The notes under the pieces are model-generated. The model searched no databases. It saw only the letters and a program-made list of their open reading frames with translations, and was not told the origin of the DNA. Made by a program: the position numbers and the translations under genes. Below, one piece after another: positions 1 to 5,860 of a stretch of DNA of 5,932 bases. Each line of letters starts with the position of its first letter. The stretch's first letter is position 1. Source of the stretch: a bacterium (lineage in GTDB: Bacteria > Patescibacteriota > Minisyncoccia > Minisyncoccales > UBA10102); the NCBI GenBank assembly GCA_030698465.1, contig JAUYJZ010000060.1:1-5932 (forward strand). Reading direction: 5' to 3'.

Positions 1-1
1 G

Positions 2-223
2 TACCGCGTTCTTTTAGACCTCATTCCCAAAGAAGAGGAGCTAGAGGAGGGGGATGTGGTGGTGACTTCCTCGCTGGGAGGAGTGTTTCCAGACGATCTT
101 TTGGTCGGAGAGTTACAATATGTCCAAAAGAGCGACCTCACAGCTTTTCAAGGTGGGGCAGTTAAGCCATTCTTTCAGATACAAAAAGATAACTCTTTGT
201 TTATCCTCCGGAATTATCCATGA
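2..223 (+). CDS. mreC: Rod shape-determining protein MreC, C-terminal 73 residues (5' end outside window)
   Basis: MreC is a membrane-anchored periplasmic scaffold of the elongasome that binds and activates PBP2 and works with MreD and MreB in side-wall growth. Only the end of its beta-rich periplasmic domain is visible. The segment EEGDVVVTSSLGGVFPDDLL matches the family pattern 'GD.VvTSGlgGiFP.GllvG' near the MreC C-terminus, and a short tail ending in RNYP follows. The stop is TGA at 221-223. The order mreC-mreD-mrdA is the classical arrangement and supports the call. The ATG formed with this stop (220-222) is probably the former mreD start, now cut off from mreD by a 134-bp insertion. The C-terminus itself is intact because the insertion begins one base after the stop codon. 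The call is secure from motif plus context, although most of the gene lies upstream of the window. Confidence 0.85.
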   Translation, partial: YRVLLDLIPKEEELEEGDVVVTSSLGGVFPDDLLVGELQYVQKSDLTAFQGGAVKPFFQIQKDNSLFILRNYP

Positions 224-224
224 A
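221..224. repeat. Left copy of candidate target-site duplication TGAA
   Basis: TGAA directly abuts the left end of the 134-bp element and contains the mreC stop codon. The identical tetranucleotide lies immediately outside the right end. Four bases alone could match by chance. The position exactly at both termini, plus the restored mreD start on removal, makes a duplication the better explanation. Confidence 0.6.
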
Positions 225-358
225 CCCCGTACTGAAAATTATACCGTGCTGTTTCTCGCAAAAATACAAACTCCCCCTATTATGAAATTGTCAAACCAAA
301 CACCAATAATGTTCCAAATGGTCGCACGTCGAGAGAAGTCTAATTTCTAGTACCGGGG
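225..358. mobile_element. 134-bp MITE-like element inserted between mreC and mreD
   Basis: The element is bounded by imperfect terminal inverted repeats. The left end is CCCCGTACTGAAAATTA (225-241); the right end, read as its reverse complement, is CCCCGGTACTAGAAATTA (341-358). About 15 of 18 positions match, with one gap. It is flanked directly by TGAA at 221-224 and TGAA at 359-362, as expected for a 4-bp target-site duplication. No transposase or convincing ORF lies inside, so it would be non-autonomous. Deleting it with one TGAA copy gives CCATGAAAAAGGGA, which restores an ATGA overlap of the mreC stop with an ATG start in the mreD frame. That reconstruction is the strongest argument for an insertion. 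The transposase family is not assignable from this copy alone. An alternative is a chance or functional RNA hairpin with a loop of about 100 nt. Confidence 0.72.
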
Positions 359-651
359 TGAAAAAGGGAATTTTTATCATTATTTTTTTCTCTTTGCTTT
401 CCATGTTGCAAGTGAGTTTTTTTCCGCATTTTCCACTGGCAGGGTTGGTACCAAATCTTGTACTCATTTCCCTGGTGGTCATATCTTCCTTTGCTTCCCA
501 GACAACCGGGGTTGAGGCAGCCATGACCGGTGGATTTTTTCTGGACCTTTATTCTTCTTTGCCCTTTGGATTTTGGATAATCCTTTCACTCTTGATTTTC
601 TTTGTTTCACGTCATATTCTGCAAAGCTATGTTCGAATTCCACAAGTATAA
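358..651 (+). CDS. mreD: Rod shape-determining protein MreD, short form (97 aa)
   Basis: MreD is an integral membrane elongasome subunit that partners MreC and PBP2. The protein is very hydrophobic, with likely membrane segments near residues 4-22, 32-48, 53-66 and 68-87. It carries the family signature at residues 58-71 (GGFFLDLYSSLPFG), which fits the MreD pattern of a Gly-rich helix followed by LDlyS..PfG. At 97 residues it is far shorter than the roughly 160 of E. coli MreD and ends after the fourth segment (SYVRIPQV). I believe such short forms are usual in Parcubacteria, but this is recall rather than something the sequence proves. GTG at 358 is the first start codon after the in-frame stop at 307-309 and has no good ribosome binding site. 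The next ATG (403) would cut the first membrane segment. The start was apparently ATG before the upstream insertion. The 3' end overlaps mrdA by 23 nt. Confidence 0.78.
   Translation: MKKGIFIIIFFSLLSMLQVSFFPHFPLAGLVPNLVLISLVVISSFASQTTGVEAAMTGGFFLDLYSSLPFGFWIILSLLIFFVSRHILQSYVRIPQV
359..362. repeat. Right copy of candidate target-site duplication TGAA
   Basis: TGAA follows the terminal GGGG of the element. Its TG supplies the last two bases of the present GTG start codon of mreD, while the first G is the last base of the element. The present mreD start is therefore a chimera of element and duplicated target. Confidence 0.6.
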
Positions 652-2542
652 AGGGAAAGTGGCAGCAGACGAAATTGAGGTTCAGGAGGTATTGCTCGAC
701 AAACTGGCCCAGAAAAGGGCGGATGAAGAGTTCGCCGAGCAGAGAATTGAGTTACCCCTATCTGAGAGTATCTTGCGTGTTCTCTACGGCACCTTTCTTT
801 TGATTGCAGCCTTAGTTGCAGCAAAATCCTTTGAACTGCAGGTTATTTCTGCAGATGAGATGAAAGAAGCGGCCCGGCTGAACGCAGTCAGCAATATTCC
901 CTTGGCTCCTGATCGAGGAGTTCTGTATGACTCTTCTTTCCTCCAACTTGCGTTCAACCGGCCAAGCTTTGACTTTGTATGCGACAAATTTGCCATGCCT
1001 TCCTCTCCAAAAGAAAAGGAAGATATTTTGAGGCAAGCATCTTTGCTGCTGGATATTTCTTTTACCGAATTGAAAGAAGAAGTTCAAAAGAATTTAGCTT
1101 CCCGCATATTGGTTAAAGAAAATCTTTCCCACAAAGAACTGGTGCTGCTCCAGGCCCGAATTTTAGATTTCCCGGGATGCCTCATCCAAGAAAACGTGAG
1201 ACGTGAGTATGTTCAGCCAGAGATGTTCTCTCATTTATTGGGATACACGGCAAAGATTTCTGCAAAAGAGTTTCTAGAACTCAAAGGATATTCTGTAGTT
1301 GACCAAGTCGGCAAAGTCGGCGTGGAAAAGACCTATGAGAACCAGCTGAGGGGGAACCCGGGGAAAATCGTTTTGGAACGAGATGCTATGGGAAAGATTG
1401 TAGGAGAAAAGGAAACCATAGCTTCCGAGCAGGGGACAAGTCTTGTTCTGTGGCTTAATGCCGGGCTCCAAGATCGCATCACGGAATCTTTAAAGACGGT
1501 ATTTGCCAATACGGGCACAAAGAAGGCGGCAGTCGTCGCCCTAGATCCTTTAACAGGAGGCATTCTTGCTTTATTGAGCCTTCCTTCTTTTGATGCGAAT
1601 CTATTCTCAGGGGGCATTTCCTCTGCAGCCTGGGGGAAGCTTTTGAATGATCCTTTGGCCCCTTTGTTTAATCGGGCAATATCTGGCATTGGATATCCTA
1701 CTGGGTCGGTCATAAAACCCCTGGTGGGAGCCGCCGCCTTAGAAGAGGGCATTATTCAAGAAAAAACCAAGATTTTTGCTCCCTTGGAATTGTGCGTTGA
1801 GAATATTTATACAAAAGAAGACGAATGTTTTCGGGACTGGATGTTTCACGGGTTATCCGATATCAAGCGCGCCATTGCAGAATCTGTGAACACCTTTTTC
1901 TATATTATTGGGGGAGGAGACCAGGAGGGTTTTGGCGGATTGGGAGCGCCAAAGATAAAGGAGTATTTGGAAAAGTTTGGCTGGGGGGAGAAAACTGGAG
2001 TGGACCTGCCGGGGGAGGGGCAGGGTATCTTGCCTCTTTTTGACAAGAACTGGAGATTGGGCGATACCTATCATCTTTCCATTGGCCAGGGTGCTTTTGC
2101 GGTAACCCCGCTTCAGGTTGCCTCGGCCTTTTCTGCTATCGCAAATGGAGGAACGCTTTTTGAGCCCCGGGCTGTAAAGCTTTTGGTAGATGGGGAAAGA
2201 AATATCATAGAGACCCTTGAGCCCCAGGTTAAGCGAGAAGGGGTTGTGGATGCCTCAACGCTGGAAATTATCCGTCAAGGCATGCGCCAGACCGTTACTG
2301 CAGGGTCAGCTACGGGTTGGCTGGATTCTCTGCCCGTGAAGGTCGCTGCCAAGACCGGAACCGCGCAAACCGGAAGGACAACGTGGGATGGCAAGGATTA
2401 CCTGTATTCCTGGACTGCGGCCTTTGCCCCCTTAGAAAACCCAGAGATTGTGCTCGTTGTGGTGGTAGAAGATGTGAAAGAGGGGCAGGTTGTGACTTTA
2501 CCCGTTGTTAGAGATGCTTTACAGTGGTATTTCAATCAATAG
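629..2542 (+). CDS. mrdA: Penicillin-binding protein 2 (peptidoglycan D,D-transpeptidase)
   Basis: This class B PBP crosslinks new peptidoglycan for side-wall elongation together with RodA, MreC and MreD. It is 637 residues long from ATG 629. An acidic cytoplasmic tail (about 1-47) precedes one membrane anchor (about 48-66), and the RGVLYD motif of the N-terminal pedestal follows at 96-101. The transpeptidase triad is complete: SVIK with nucleophile Ser360 and Lys363, SVN at 419-421, and KTG at 575-577 within AAKTGTAQTG. The length is normal for PBP2. ATG 629 is chosen over the upstream TTG 602 because it gives the smaller overlap with mreD; GTG 659, preceded by AAGGGA, is an alternative that would remove ten residues of the tail. 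There is no strong Shine-Dalgarno, so translation is probably coupled to mreD. rodA is not in the window. Family assignment is firm; the start is less so. Confidence 0.93.
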   Translation: MFEFHKYKGKVAADEIEVQEVLLDKLAQKRADEEFAEQRIELPLSESILRVLYGTFLLIAALVAAKSFELQVISADEMKEAARLNAVSNIPLAPDRGVLYDSSFLQLAFNRPSFDFVCDKFAMPSSPKEKEDILRQASLLLDISFTELKEEVQKNLASRILVKENLSHKELVLLQARILDFPGCLIQENVRREYVQPEMFSHLLGYTAKISAKEFLELKGYSVVDQVGKVGVEKTYENQLRGNPGKIVLERDAMGKIVGEKETIASEQGTSLVLWLNAGLQDRITESLKTVFANTGTKKAAVVALDPLTGGILALLSLPSFDANLFSGGISSAAWGKLLNDPLAPLFNRAISGIGYPTGSVIKPLVGAAALEEGIIQEKTKIFAPLELCVENIYTKEDECFRDWMFHGLSDIKRAIAESVNTFFYIIGGGDQEGFGGLGAPKIKEYLEKFGWGEKTGVDLPGEGQGILPLFDKNWRLGDTYHLSIGQGAFAVTPLQVASAFSAIANGGTLFEPRAVKLLVDGERNIIETLEPQVKREGVVDASTLEIIRQGMRQTVTAGSATGWLDSLPVKVAAKTGTAQTGRTTWDGKDYLYSWTAAFAPLENPEIVLVVVVEDVKEGQVVTLPVVRDALQWYFNQ

Positions 2543-2543
2543 G

Positions 2544-3029
2544 ATGAAAAACTATATTACCAAAGAAGGAAAAGAAAAACTCCAGAAAGAACTGGAGTAT
2601 TTAAAGAAAACCAAGAGAAAGGAGCTTTCAAGTCGTATCCGAGCTGCGGCCGCCATGGGAGATCTGTCTGAGAACTTTGATTACCAAAATGCCAAGGAAG
2701 AGCAAAACATGACAGAGCGCAGGATAGCAGAACTTGAAGACACACTTTTCAATACTGAGGTTGTGAAAGGTTCTTTGACAAATGAAACAGTTGGAATTGG
2801 TTCTAAGGTAATCTTGGAGACCCGCCTTCGCCAAGGCTTCGGCGGGCAGGCAGGAAAGGAAAAGTGGGTTATTACCATTACAGGCCCCCAGGAAGCTGAC
2901 CCGTTGCAGGATAAGATATCTGCTTCCTCTCCTCTGGGAGGGGCCCTTTTAGGAAAAAAGAAAGGAGAACTAGTTGAGGTAATAACACCAGGTGGAGACG
3001 TGAAGTACAAGATTCTTGAGATTGCATGA
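2544..3029 (+). CDS. greA: Transcription elongation factor GreA, with an in-frame palindromic-repeat insertion
   Basis: GreA enters the secondary channel of RNA polymerase and stimulates cleavage of backtracked RNA. The protein is 161 residues long. The N-terminal antiparallel coiled coil (about 1-75) carries the tip motif GDLSENFDYQNAKEEQ at 39-54, with the acidic pair Asp40 and Glu43 corresponding to the functional Asp41 and Glu44 of E. coli GreA. The FKBP-like C-terminal domain shows VGIGSKVILE (about 83-92), ITGPQEADPLQDKISASSPL and a final TPGGDVKYKILEI. Between residues 92 and 104 the segment TRLRQGFGGQA has no counterpart in the family as I know it; it is encoded by a GC-rich palindrome. 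ATG 2544 lies one base after the mrdA stop and matches the usual GreA N-terminus. There is no separate Shine-Dalgarno beyond AGG, so it is probably coupled to mrdA by reinitiation. The acidic tip is intact, so the protein is probably functional. Confidence 0.93.
   Translation: MKNYITKEGKEKLQKELEYLKKTKRKELSSRIRAAAAMGDLSENFDYQNAKEEQNMTERRIAELEDTLFNTEVVKGSLTNETVGIGSKVILETRLRQGFGGQAGKEKWVITITGPQEADPLQDKISASSPLGGALLGKKKGELVEVITPGGDVKYKILEIA
2820..2852. repeat. GC-rich palindromic repeat inserted in frame in greA
   Basis: The core has outer arms CCCGCC (2821-2826) and GGCGGG (2841-2846), an inner GCC/GGC pair (2830-2832 and 2835-2837) around AA, and TTC opposite TTC as an internal loop. A GCAGGCAGG tail follows. 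No stop codon occurs in any of the six frames across this stretch, so it can be read through in any orientation. Here it encodes TRLRQGFGGQA. Its GC content is visibly higher than the surrounding AT-rich greA sequence. I recall near-identical palindromes dispersed in Parcubacteria genomes, inside and between genes, analogous to the Rickettsia palindromic elements. The exact borders are uncertain and no target duplication is evident. Confidence 0.7.
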
Positions 3030-3050
3030 GCTCAAAAATAGTCGTAGAAT
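3022..3050 (+). promoter_or_regulatory. Candidate sigma70-type promoter before lysS
   Basis: TTGCAT (3022-3027) and TAGAAT (3045-3050) are separated by 17 nt. The -10 box matches the consensus at five of six positions and the -35 box at three of six. Initiation about 7 nt downstream would fall at the lysS ATG (3059) and give a nearly leaderless transcript. The -35 box overlaps the greA stop region. This is a weak prediction, since such matches arise by chance in AT-rich gaps. Confidence 0.3.
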
Positions 3051-3058
3051 AAGGATAT

Positions 3059-4525
3059 ATGGCAAGCATTGGGGAGATTCGAAAAGCCAGGATAAAGAAA
3101 CTAGACCAGCTTAAAAAGGCAGGGGAGTTAGCCTACCCTGCAGGTTCTAAAAGAACCCATGAGATTCAAGAACTTCTTCAGGGGTTTTCTGCTTTGGCAA
3201 AGTCAGAAAAAGAAGTGACTCTGGTGGGGAGAATTCGAAGCGTCAGAGAACATGGGGGTTCCACGTTTTTTCATATAGAGGATGGCACAGGAACCATTCA
3301 AATATATCTCAAGAAAGACCGAGTAGGGGAGAAGGCCTATCAGTTTTTCTTGGATGCCTTTGATATGGGTGATTTTGTGCAGATCCGCGGTACTCTTTTT
3401 TCCACTAAAAAAGGAGAAAAAACCATTGAGGCAGCTCATACAAAGATGCTGGCAAAGTCCTTGTTACCTCTCCCCGAGAAATGGCATGGGTTAAAAGATG
3501 AAGAAGAGCGATATCGAAAGCGCTACCTTGATCTTCTTTTCAACAAAGAGGTTAAGGAAAAGTTTGAAAAAAGAACCCTTGTTGTAAAATCCATTCGTGA
3601 GTTTTTAGATACAAAAGGGTTTTTGGAGGTAGAGACGCCTGTTCTTCAAAGCATATATGGAGGAGCTGATGCAGAACCTTTTACCACGCATTTGAATGCC
3701 TTTAATTTAGATATGTATCTTCGCATTTCCCTGGAGCTTCCTTTAAAGCGCTTGATTGTTGGCGGTTTTGAAAAGGTATATGAGATGGGGAGAGTATTCC
3801 GGAACGAAGGAGTAGACCGACAACACAACCCCGACTTTACCATGCTGGAGTTTTACTGGGCATATGCTGACTACAAGGATTTAATGAAATTCACCGAAGA
3901 GTTGGTTTCTTTTATTGTGGAAAGGGTGGCTGGTAAAAAGGAGATTGTATATGAGGGTAAAAAAATCAGTTTTAAAACCCCTTGGCCTCGTGTGGAATAT
4001 GCAGAGCTCTTCCGAAAGCATCTTCGCCTTGATATTGAATCTTTGAATCGTGAGGCATTAGCCAAGGAAGCAAAGAAACTTGGTATTGAGATTGCAAAAT
4101 CATTCAACAAAAGCCATGTTGCAGATGCCTTATACAAAAAAGCAATTCGCCCAAAACTGTGGGACCCGCAATTTATTATTCATCATCCTTCAGAGATGTT
4201 CCCATTGGCAAAGACCAGAGTCCAAGATCCTACCAAGGCAGAGACATTTCAGCTGCTGGCTGGGGGATGGGAGCTGGTAAAGGCGTATTCTGAGCAGAAT
4301 GATCCGCAGGGTCAAAAGAAAGCATTTGAAGAACAAGAGTCCCTATTTAAAAAAGGGCTTGAGGATGCACAACGCATGGACAAAGATTTTATTGAGGCCC
4401 TGGAATATGGCATGCCCCCGACAGCAGGATTCGGCATGGGCGTGGATCGGATAACCGCTTTGCTGACTGATTCGCATAGCCTGCGTGAAGTAATTTTATT
4501 CCCCACCATGAAACCCAAGAACTAA
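3059..4525 (+). CDS. lysS: Lysyl-tRNA synthetase, class II
   Basis: The enzyme attaches lysine to tRNA-Lys in the cytoplasm using ATP. It is 488 residues long, close to the usual bacterial class II LysRS length. An OB-fold anticodon-binding domain spans about 53-135 (VTLVGRIRSVREHGGSTFFH and on). The catalytic core follows. Motif 1 includes GFLEVETPVL (188-197), then YGGADAEPF. Motif 2 contains FRNEG (247-251) and continues into RQHNPDFTMLEFYWAYADY. Motif 3 is GFGMGVDR at 457-464, with the class II arginine at 464, then HSLREVILFP. All signature residues I can check are present. AAGGA lies only three bases before the ATG, a short spacing for a Shine-Dalgarno. No other in-frame start is near, so the ATG is kept. 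It lies 29 nt after greA, possibly with its own weak promoter. Its last codons (4496-4507) are complementary to the loop of the downstream hairpin. Confidence 0.96.
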   Translation: MASIGEIRKARIKKLDQLKKAGELAYPAGSKRTHEIQELLQGFSALAKSEKEVTLVGRIRSVREHGGSTFFHIEDGTGTIQIYLKKDRVGEKAYQFFLDAFDMGDFVQIRGTLFSTKKGEKTIEAAHTKMLAKSLLPLPEKWHGLKDEEERYRKRYLDLLFNKEVKEKFEKRTLVVKSIREFLDTKGFLEVETPVLQSIYGGADAEPFTTHLNAFNLDMYLRISLELPLKRLIVGGFEKVYEMGRVFRNEGVDRQHNPDFTMLEFYWAYADYKDLMKFTEELVSFIVERVAGKKEIVYEGKKISFKTPWPRVEYAELFRKHLRLDIESLNREALAKEAKKLGIEIAKSFNKSHVADALYKKAIRPKLWDPQFIIHHPSEMFPLAKTRVQDPTKAETFQLLAGGWELVKAYSEQNDPQGQKKAFEEQESLFKKGLEDAQRMDKDFIEALEYGMPPTAGFGMGVDRITALLTDSHSLREVILFPTMKPKN

Positions 4526-4527
4526 AA

Positions 4528-4567
4528 CTTACTCTCGGTAAGGTGGGGATAACTTACCGAGAGTAAG
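4528..4567. repeat. Perfect 15-bp inverted repeat between lysS and serS, possible RNA switch or operator
   Basis: CTTACTCTCGGTAAG (4528-4542) and CTTACCGAGAGTAAG (4553-4567) are exact reverse complements around the 10-nt loop GTGGGGATAA. Each arm also begins CTTAC and ends GTAAG, so each could fold into its own 5-bp mini-hairpin. No T-tract follows, which argues against an intrinsic terminator. The right arm ends 8 nt before the serS ATG and covers the only purine-rich stretch (GAGAG, 4559-4563) that could serve as a weak ribosome binding site. Folding in RNA could therefore limit serS translation. A DNA operator or an RNA-processing stem are alternatives. Confidence 0.6.
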
Positions 4568-4575
4568 AATGAAAT

Positions 4576-5811
4576 ATGTTGGATATAAAATACATTAAGG
4601 AGAACCGAGAGAAGGTGAAGGAGGGATGCAAGAAAAGGGGAATTGATTGTGATGTCTCTAAGATTTTGGAGTTGGACAAGAAAAGGAAAGAATTTCTCGG
4701 AAAGATAGAGGTATTGAAGGCAAAGCAAAACAAGCTTGGTAAAGGAGATATTGAAGAGGCAAGAGGCATAAAAGAAGAGATTAAGAAATTGGAGCCGCAG
4801 CTTCAAGAGATAGAAGGCGGCCTGCATTCTTTGCTGACTTCCTTGCCCAACATTCCTCAAGATGATGTTCCAGTTGGGGATGAGAGTAAAAATGTGGTGT
4901 TGCGCCAGGTGGGAAAACCACCGAAGTTCTCTTTTGAAGCAAAAGACCATCTGCAACTTGGAGAAGCGCTGGACGTTCTTGATATAGAGCGTGCAGCCAA
5001 GGTTTCAGGATCCAGATTCGGGTATCTCAAGGGAGACCTTGCACTTTTGGAGTTTGCTTTAGTTGAGCTTGCAATGAAGACAGCAATAAAAGCAGGATTT
5101 ACTCCCATTATTCCTCCGGTGTTTGTGAGAGGGGAGATGATGCAGGCAATGGGGTATGTGGATACGCCAGAAGACCTGGCAGAAAGATATTATTTTGAAA
5201 AAGAAGGGTTGTTTTTGGTGGGAACCGCAGAACAGTCGGTAGGGCCTATGCATCAAGGAGAAACCTTCAGTGAAAAAGATCTTCCTCGTAGATATGTTGC
5301 CTTTTCAACTTGTTTTAGAGAGGAGGCGGGTTCCTATGGTAAAGATACCAAGGGGATATTGCGAGTTCATCAGTTTGATAAAGTAGAGTTGTTTTCTTTT
5401 GCGCATCCAGAAAAGTCCAAAGAAGAGCACCAATTCCTGGTTTCTTTTGAAGAGAAACTATGGCAGGCGTTGGAAATCCCGTATCAGGTGGTGCAGTTGG
5501 CGACAGGGGATATGTCTCGCCCCTCCTCTTCTACCATAGACATTGAGGCATGGTTACCAGGGCAAGGGGAGTATCGTGAGGTGAGCTCTGCTTCTAATGT
5601 CACGGATTTTCAAGCAAGAAGATTAAACATTAAATTCAAGGATAAGAATGAAAAGCCAGAATACGTGCATATGCTTAACGCAACCGCCTTTGCCGTTGGA
5701 AGAACGTTGATTGCAATTTTGGAGAATTACCAGCAAAAAGACGGAAGTATAAAGATACCCAAGGTATTGGAAAAATATGTTGGGAAGAAAGAGATAAAAA
5801 AGCCGGCCTAA
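4576..5811 (+). CDS. serS: Seryl-tRNA synthetase
   Basis: The enzyme charges tRNA-Ser (and tRNA-Sec where present) with serine. The 411-residue length is typical for bacterial SerRS. The N-terminal tRNA-binding coiled coil spans about 27-88, rich in Lys, Glu and Leu, ending at LPNIPQDDVPVG. The class II core has motif 1 around FTPIIPPVFV, the serine-pocket TAE at 217-219, and motif 2 at CFREEAGSYGKDTKG (246-260) followed by RVHQFDKVE. EAWLPGQGEYREVSSASNVT and DFQARRLNIKF follow, and motif 3 has NATAFAVGR with Arg376. Motif 3 is usually NGSGLAVGR or NGTA in relatives; Ala369 replaces that Gly. The pocket reads GTAEQSVGPMH instead of the E. coli-like TAEVPLTN. ATG 4576 fits the family N-terminus MLDIKYI. 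The ribosome binding site is poor and partly inside the upstream inverted repeat. The stop lies within the downstream hairpin. Confidence 0.96.
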   Translation: MLDIKYIKENREKVKEGCKKRGIDCDVSKILELDKKRKEFLGKIEVLKAKQNKLGKGDIEEARGIKEEIKKLEPQLQEIEGGLHSLLTSLPNIPQDDVPVGDESKNVVLRQVGKPPKFSFEAKDHLQLGEALDVLDIERAAKVSGSRFGYLKGDLALLEFALVELAMKTAIKAGFTPIIPPVFVRGEMMQAMGYVDTPEDLAERYYFEKEGLFLVGTAEQSVGPMHQGETFSEKDLPRRYVAFSTCFREEAGSYGKDTKGILRVHQFDKVELFSFAHPEKSKEEHQFLVSFEEKLWQALEIPYQVVQLATGDMSRPSSSTIDIEAWLPGQGEYREVSSASNVTDFQARRLNIKFKDKNEKPEYVHMLNATAFAVGRTLIAILENYQQKDGSIKIPKVLEKYVGKKEIKKPA

Positions 5812-5831
5812 CTCAAGAGATAGGTCGGCTT
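5796..5831 (-). terminator. Intrinsic terminator for the convergent minus-strand gene, overlapping the serS stop
   Basis: AAGCCGGCCTA (5800-5810) pairs with TAGGTCGGCTT (5821-5831) around a 10-nt loop, with one G-T position. Six A residues at 5796-5801 become a U-tract on the minus-strand transcript, directly after the stem. On the plus strand the stem is followed only by TT and then GTAGG, so it is at best a weak terminator for serS. In plus-strand RNA the odd pair is a G-U wobble; in minus-strand RNA it is an A-C mismatch. The asymmetry points to a gene arriving from the right. Confidence 0.65.
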
Positions 5832-5860
5832 GTAGGAACAATTCCGGTGACGCCTCGTCA

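Noticed and set aside
220..285. 21-codon ORF starting at the ATG that overlaps the mreC stop
   Set aside because: After three codons it reads only element sequence, has no recognisable character, and is best explained as the orphaned former mreD start.
602..631. TTG at 602 as the mrdA start
   Set aside because: It would overlap mreD by 50 nt and add nine residues without family support. ATG 629 is better, and GTG 659 remains a secondary option.
2005..2024. Inverted repeat CCTGCC / GGCAGG inside mrdA
   Set aside because: It encodes the conserved DLPGEG-type segment of PBP2, so the symmetry follows from Gly/Pro codons; no sign of an insertion in the protein.
4528..4567. Intrinsic terminator after lysS
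   Set aside because: The stem is strong, but the following AATGAAATATG has no T-run, and a same-strand gene starts 8 nt later.
4569..4598. Nine-codon ORF (ATG at 4569) overlapping the serS start
   Set aside because: Too short and in another frame, with no ribosome binding site. A leader peptide role is conceivable but unsupported.
5848..5860. Small hairpin TGACG-CCT-CGTCA followed by TTATTT as the serS terminator
   Set aside because: Only a 5-bp stem with a 3-nt loop and an interrupted T-run; it could contribute but is too weak to annotate.
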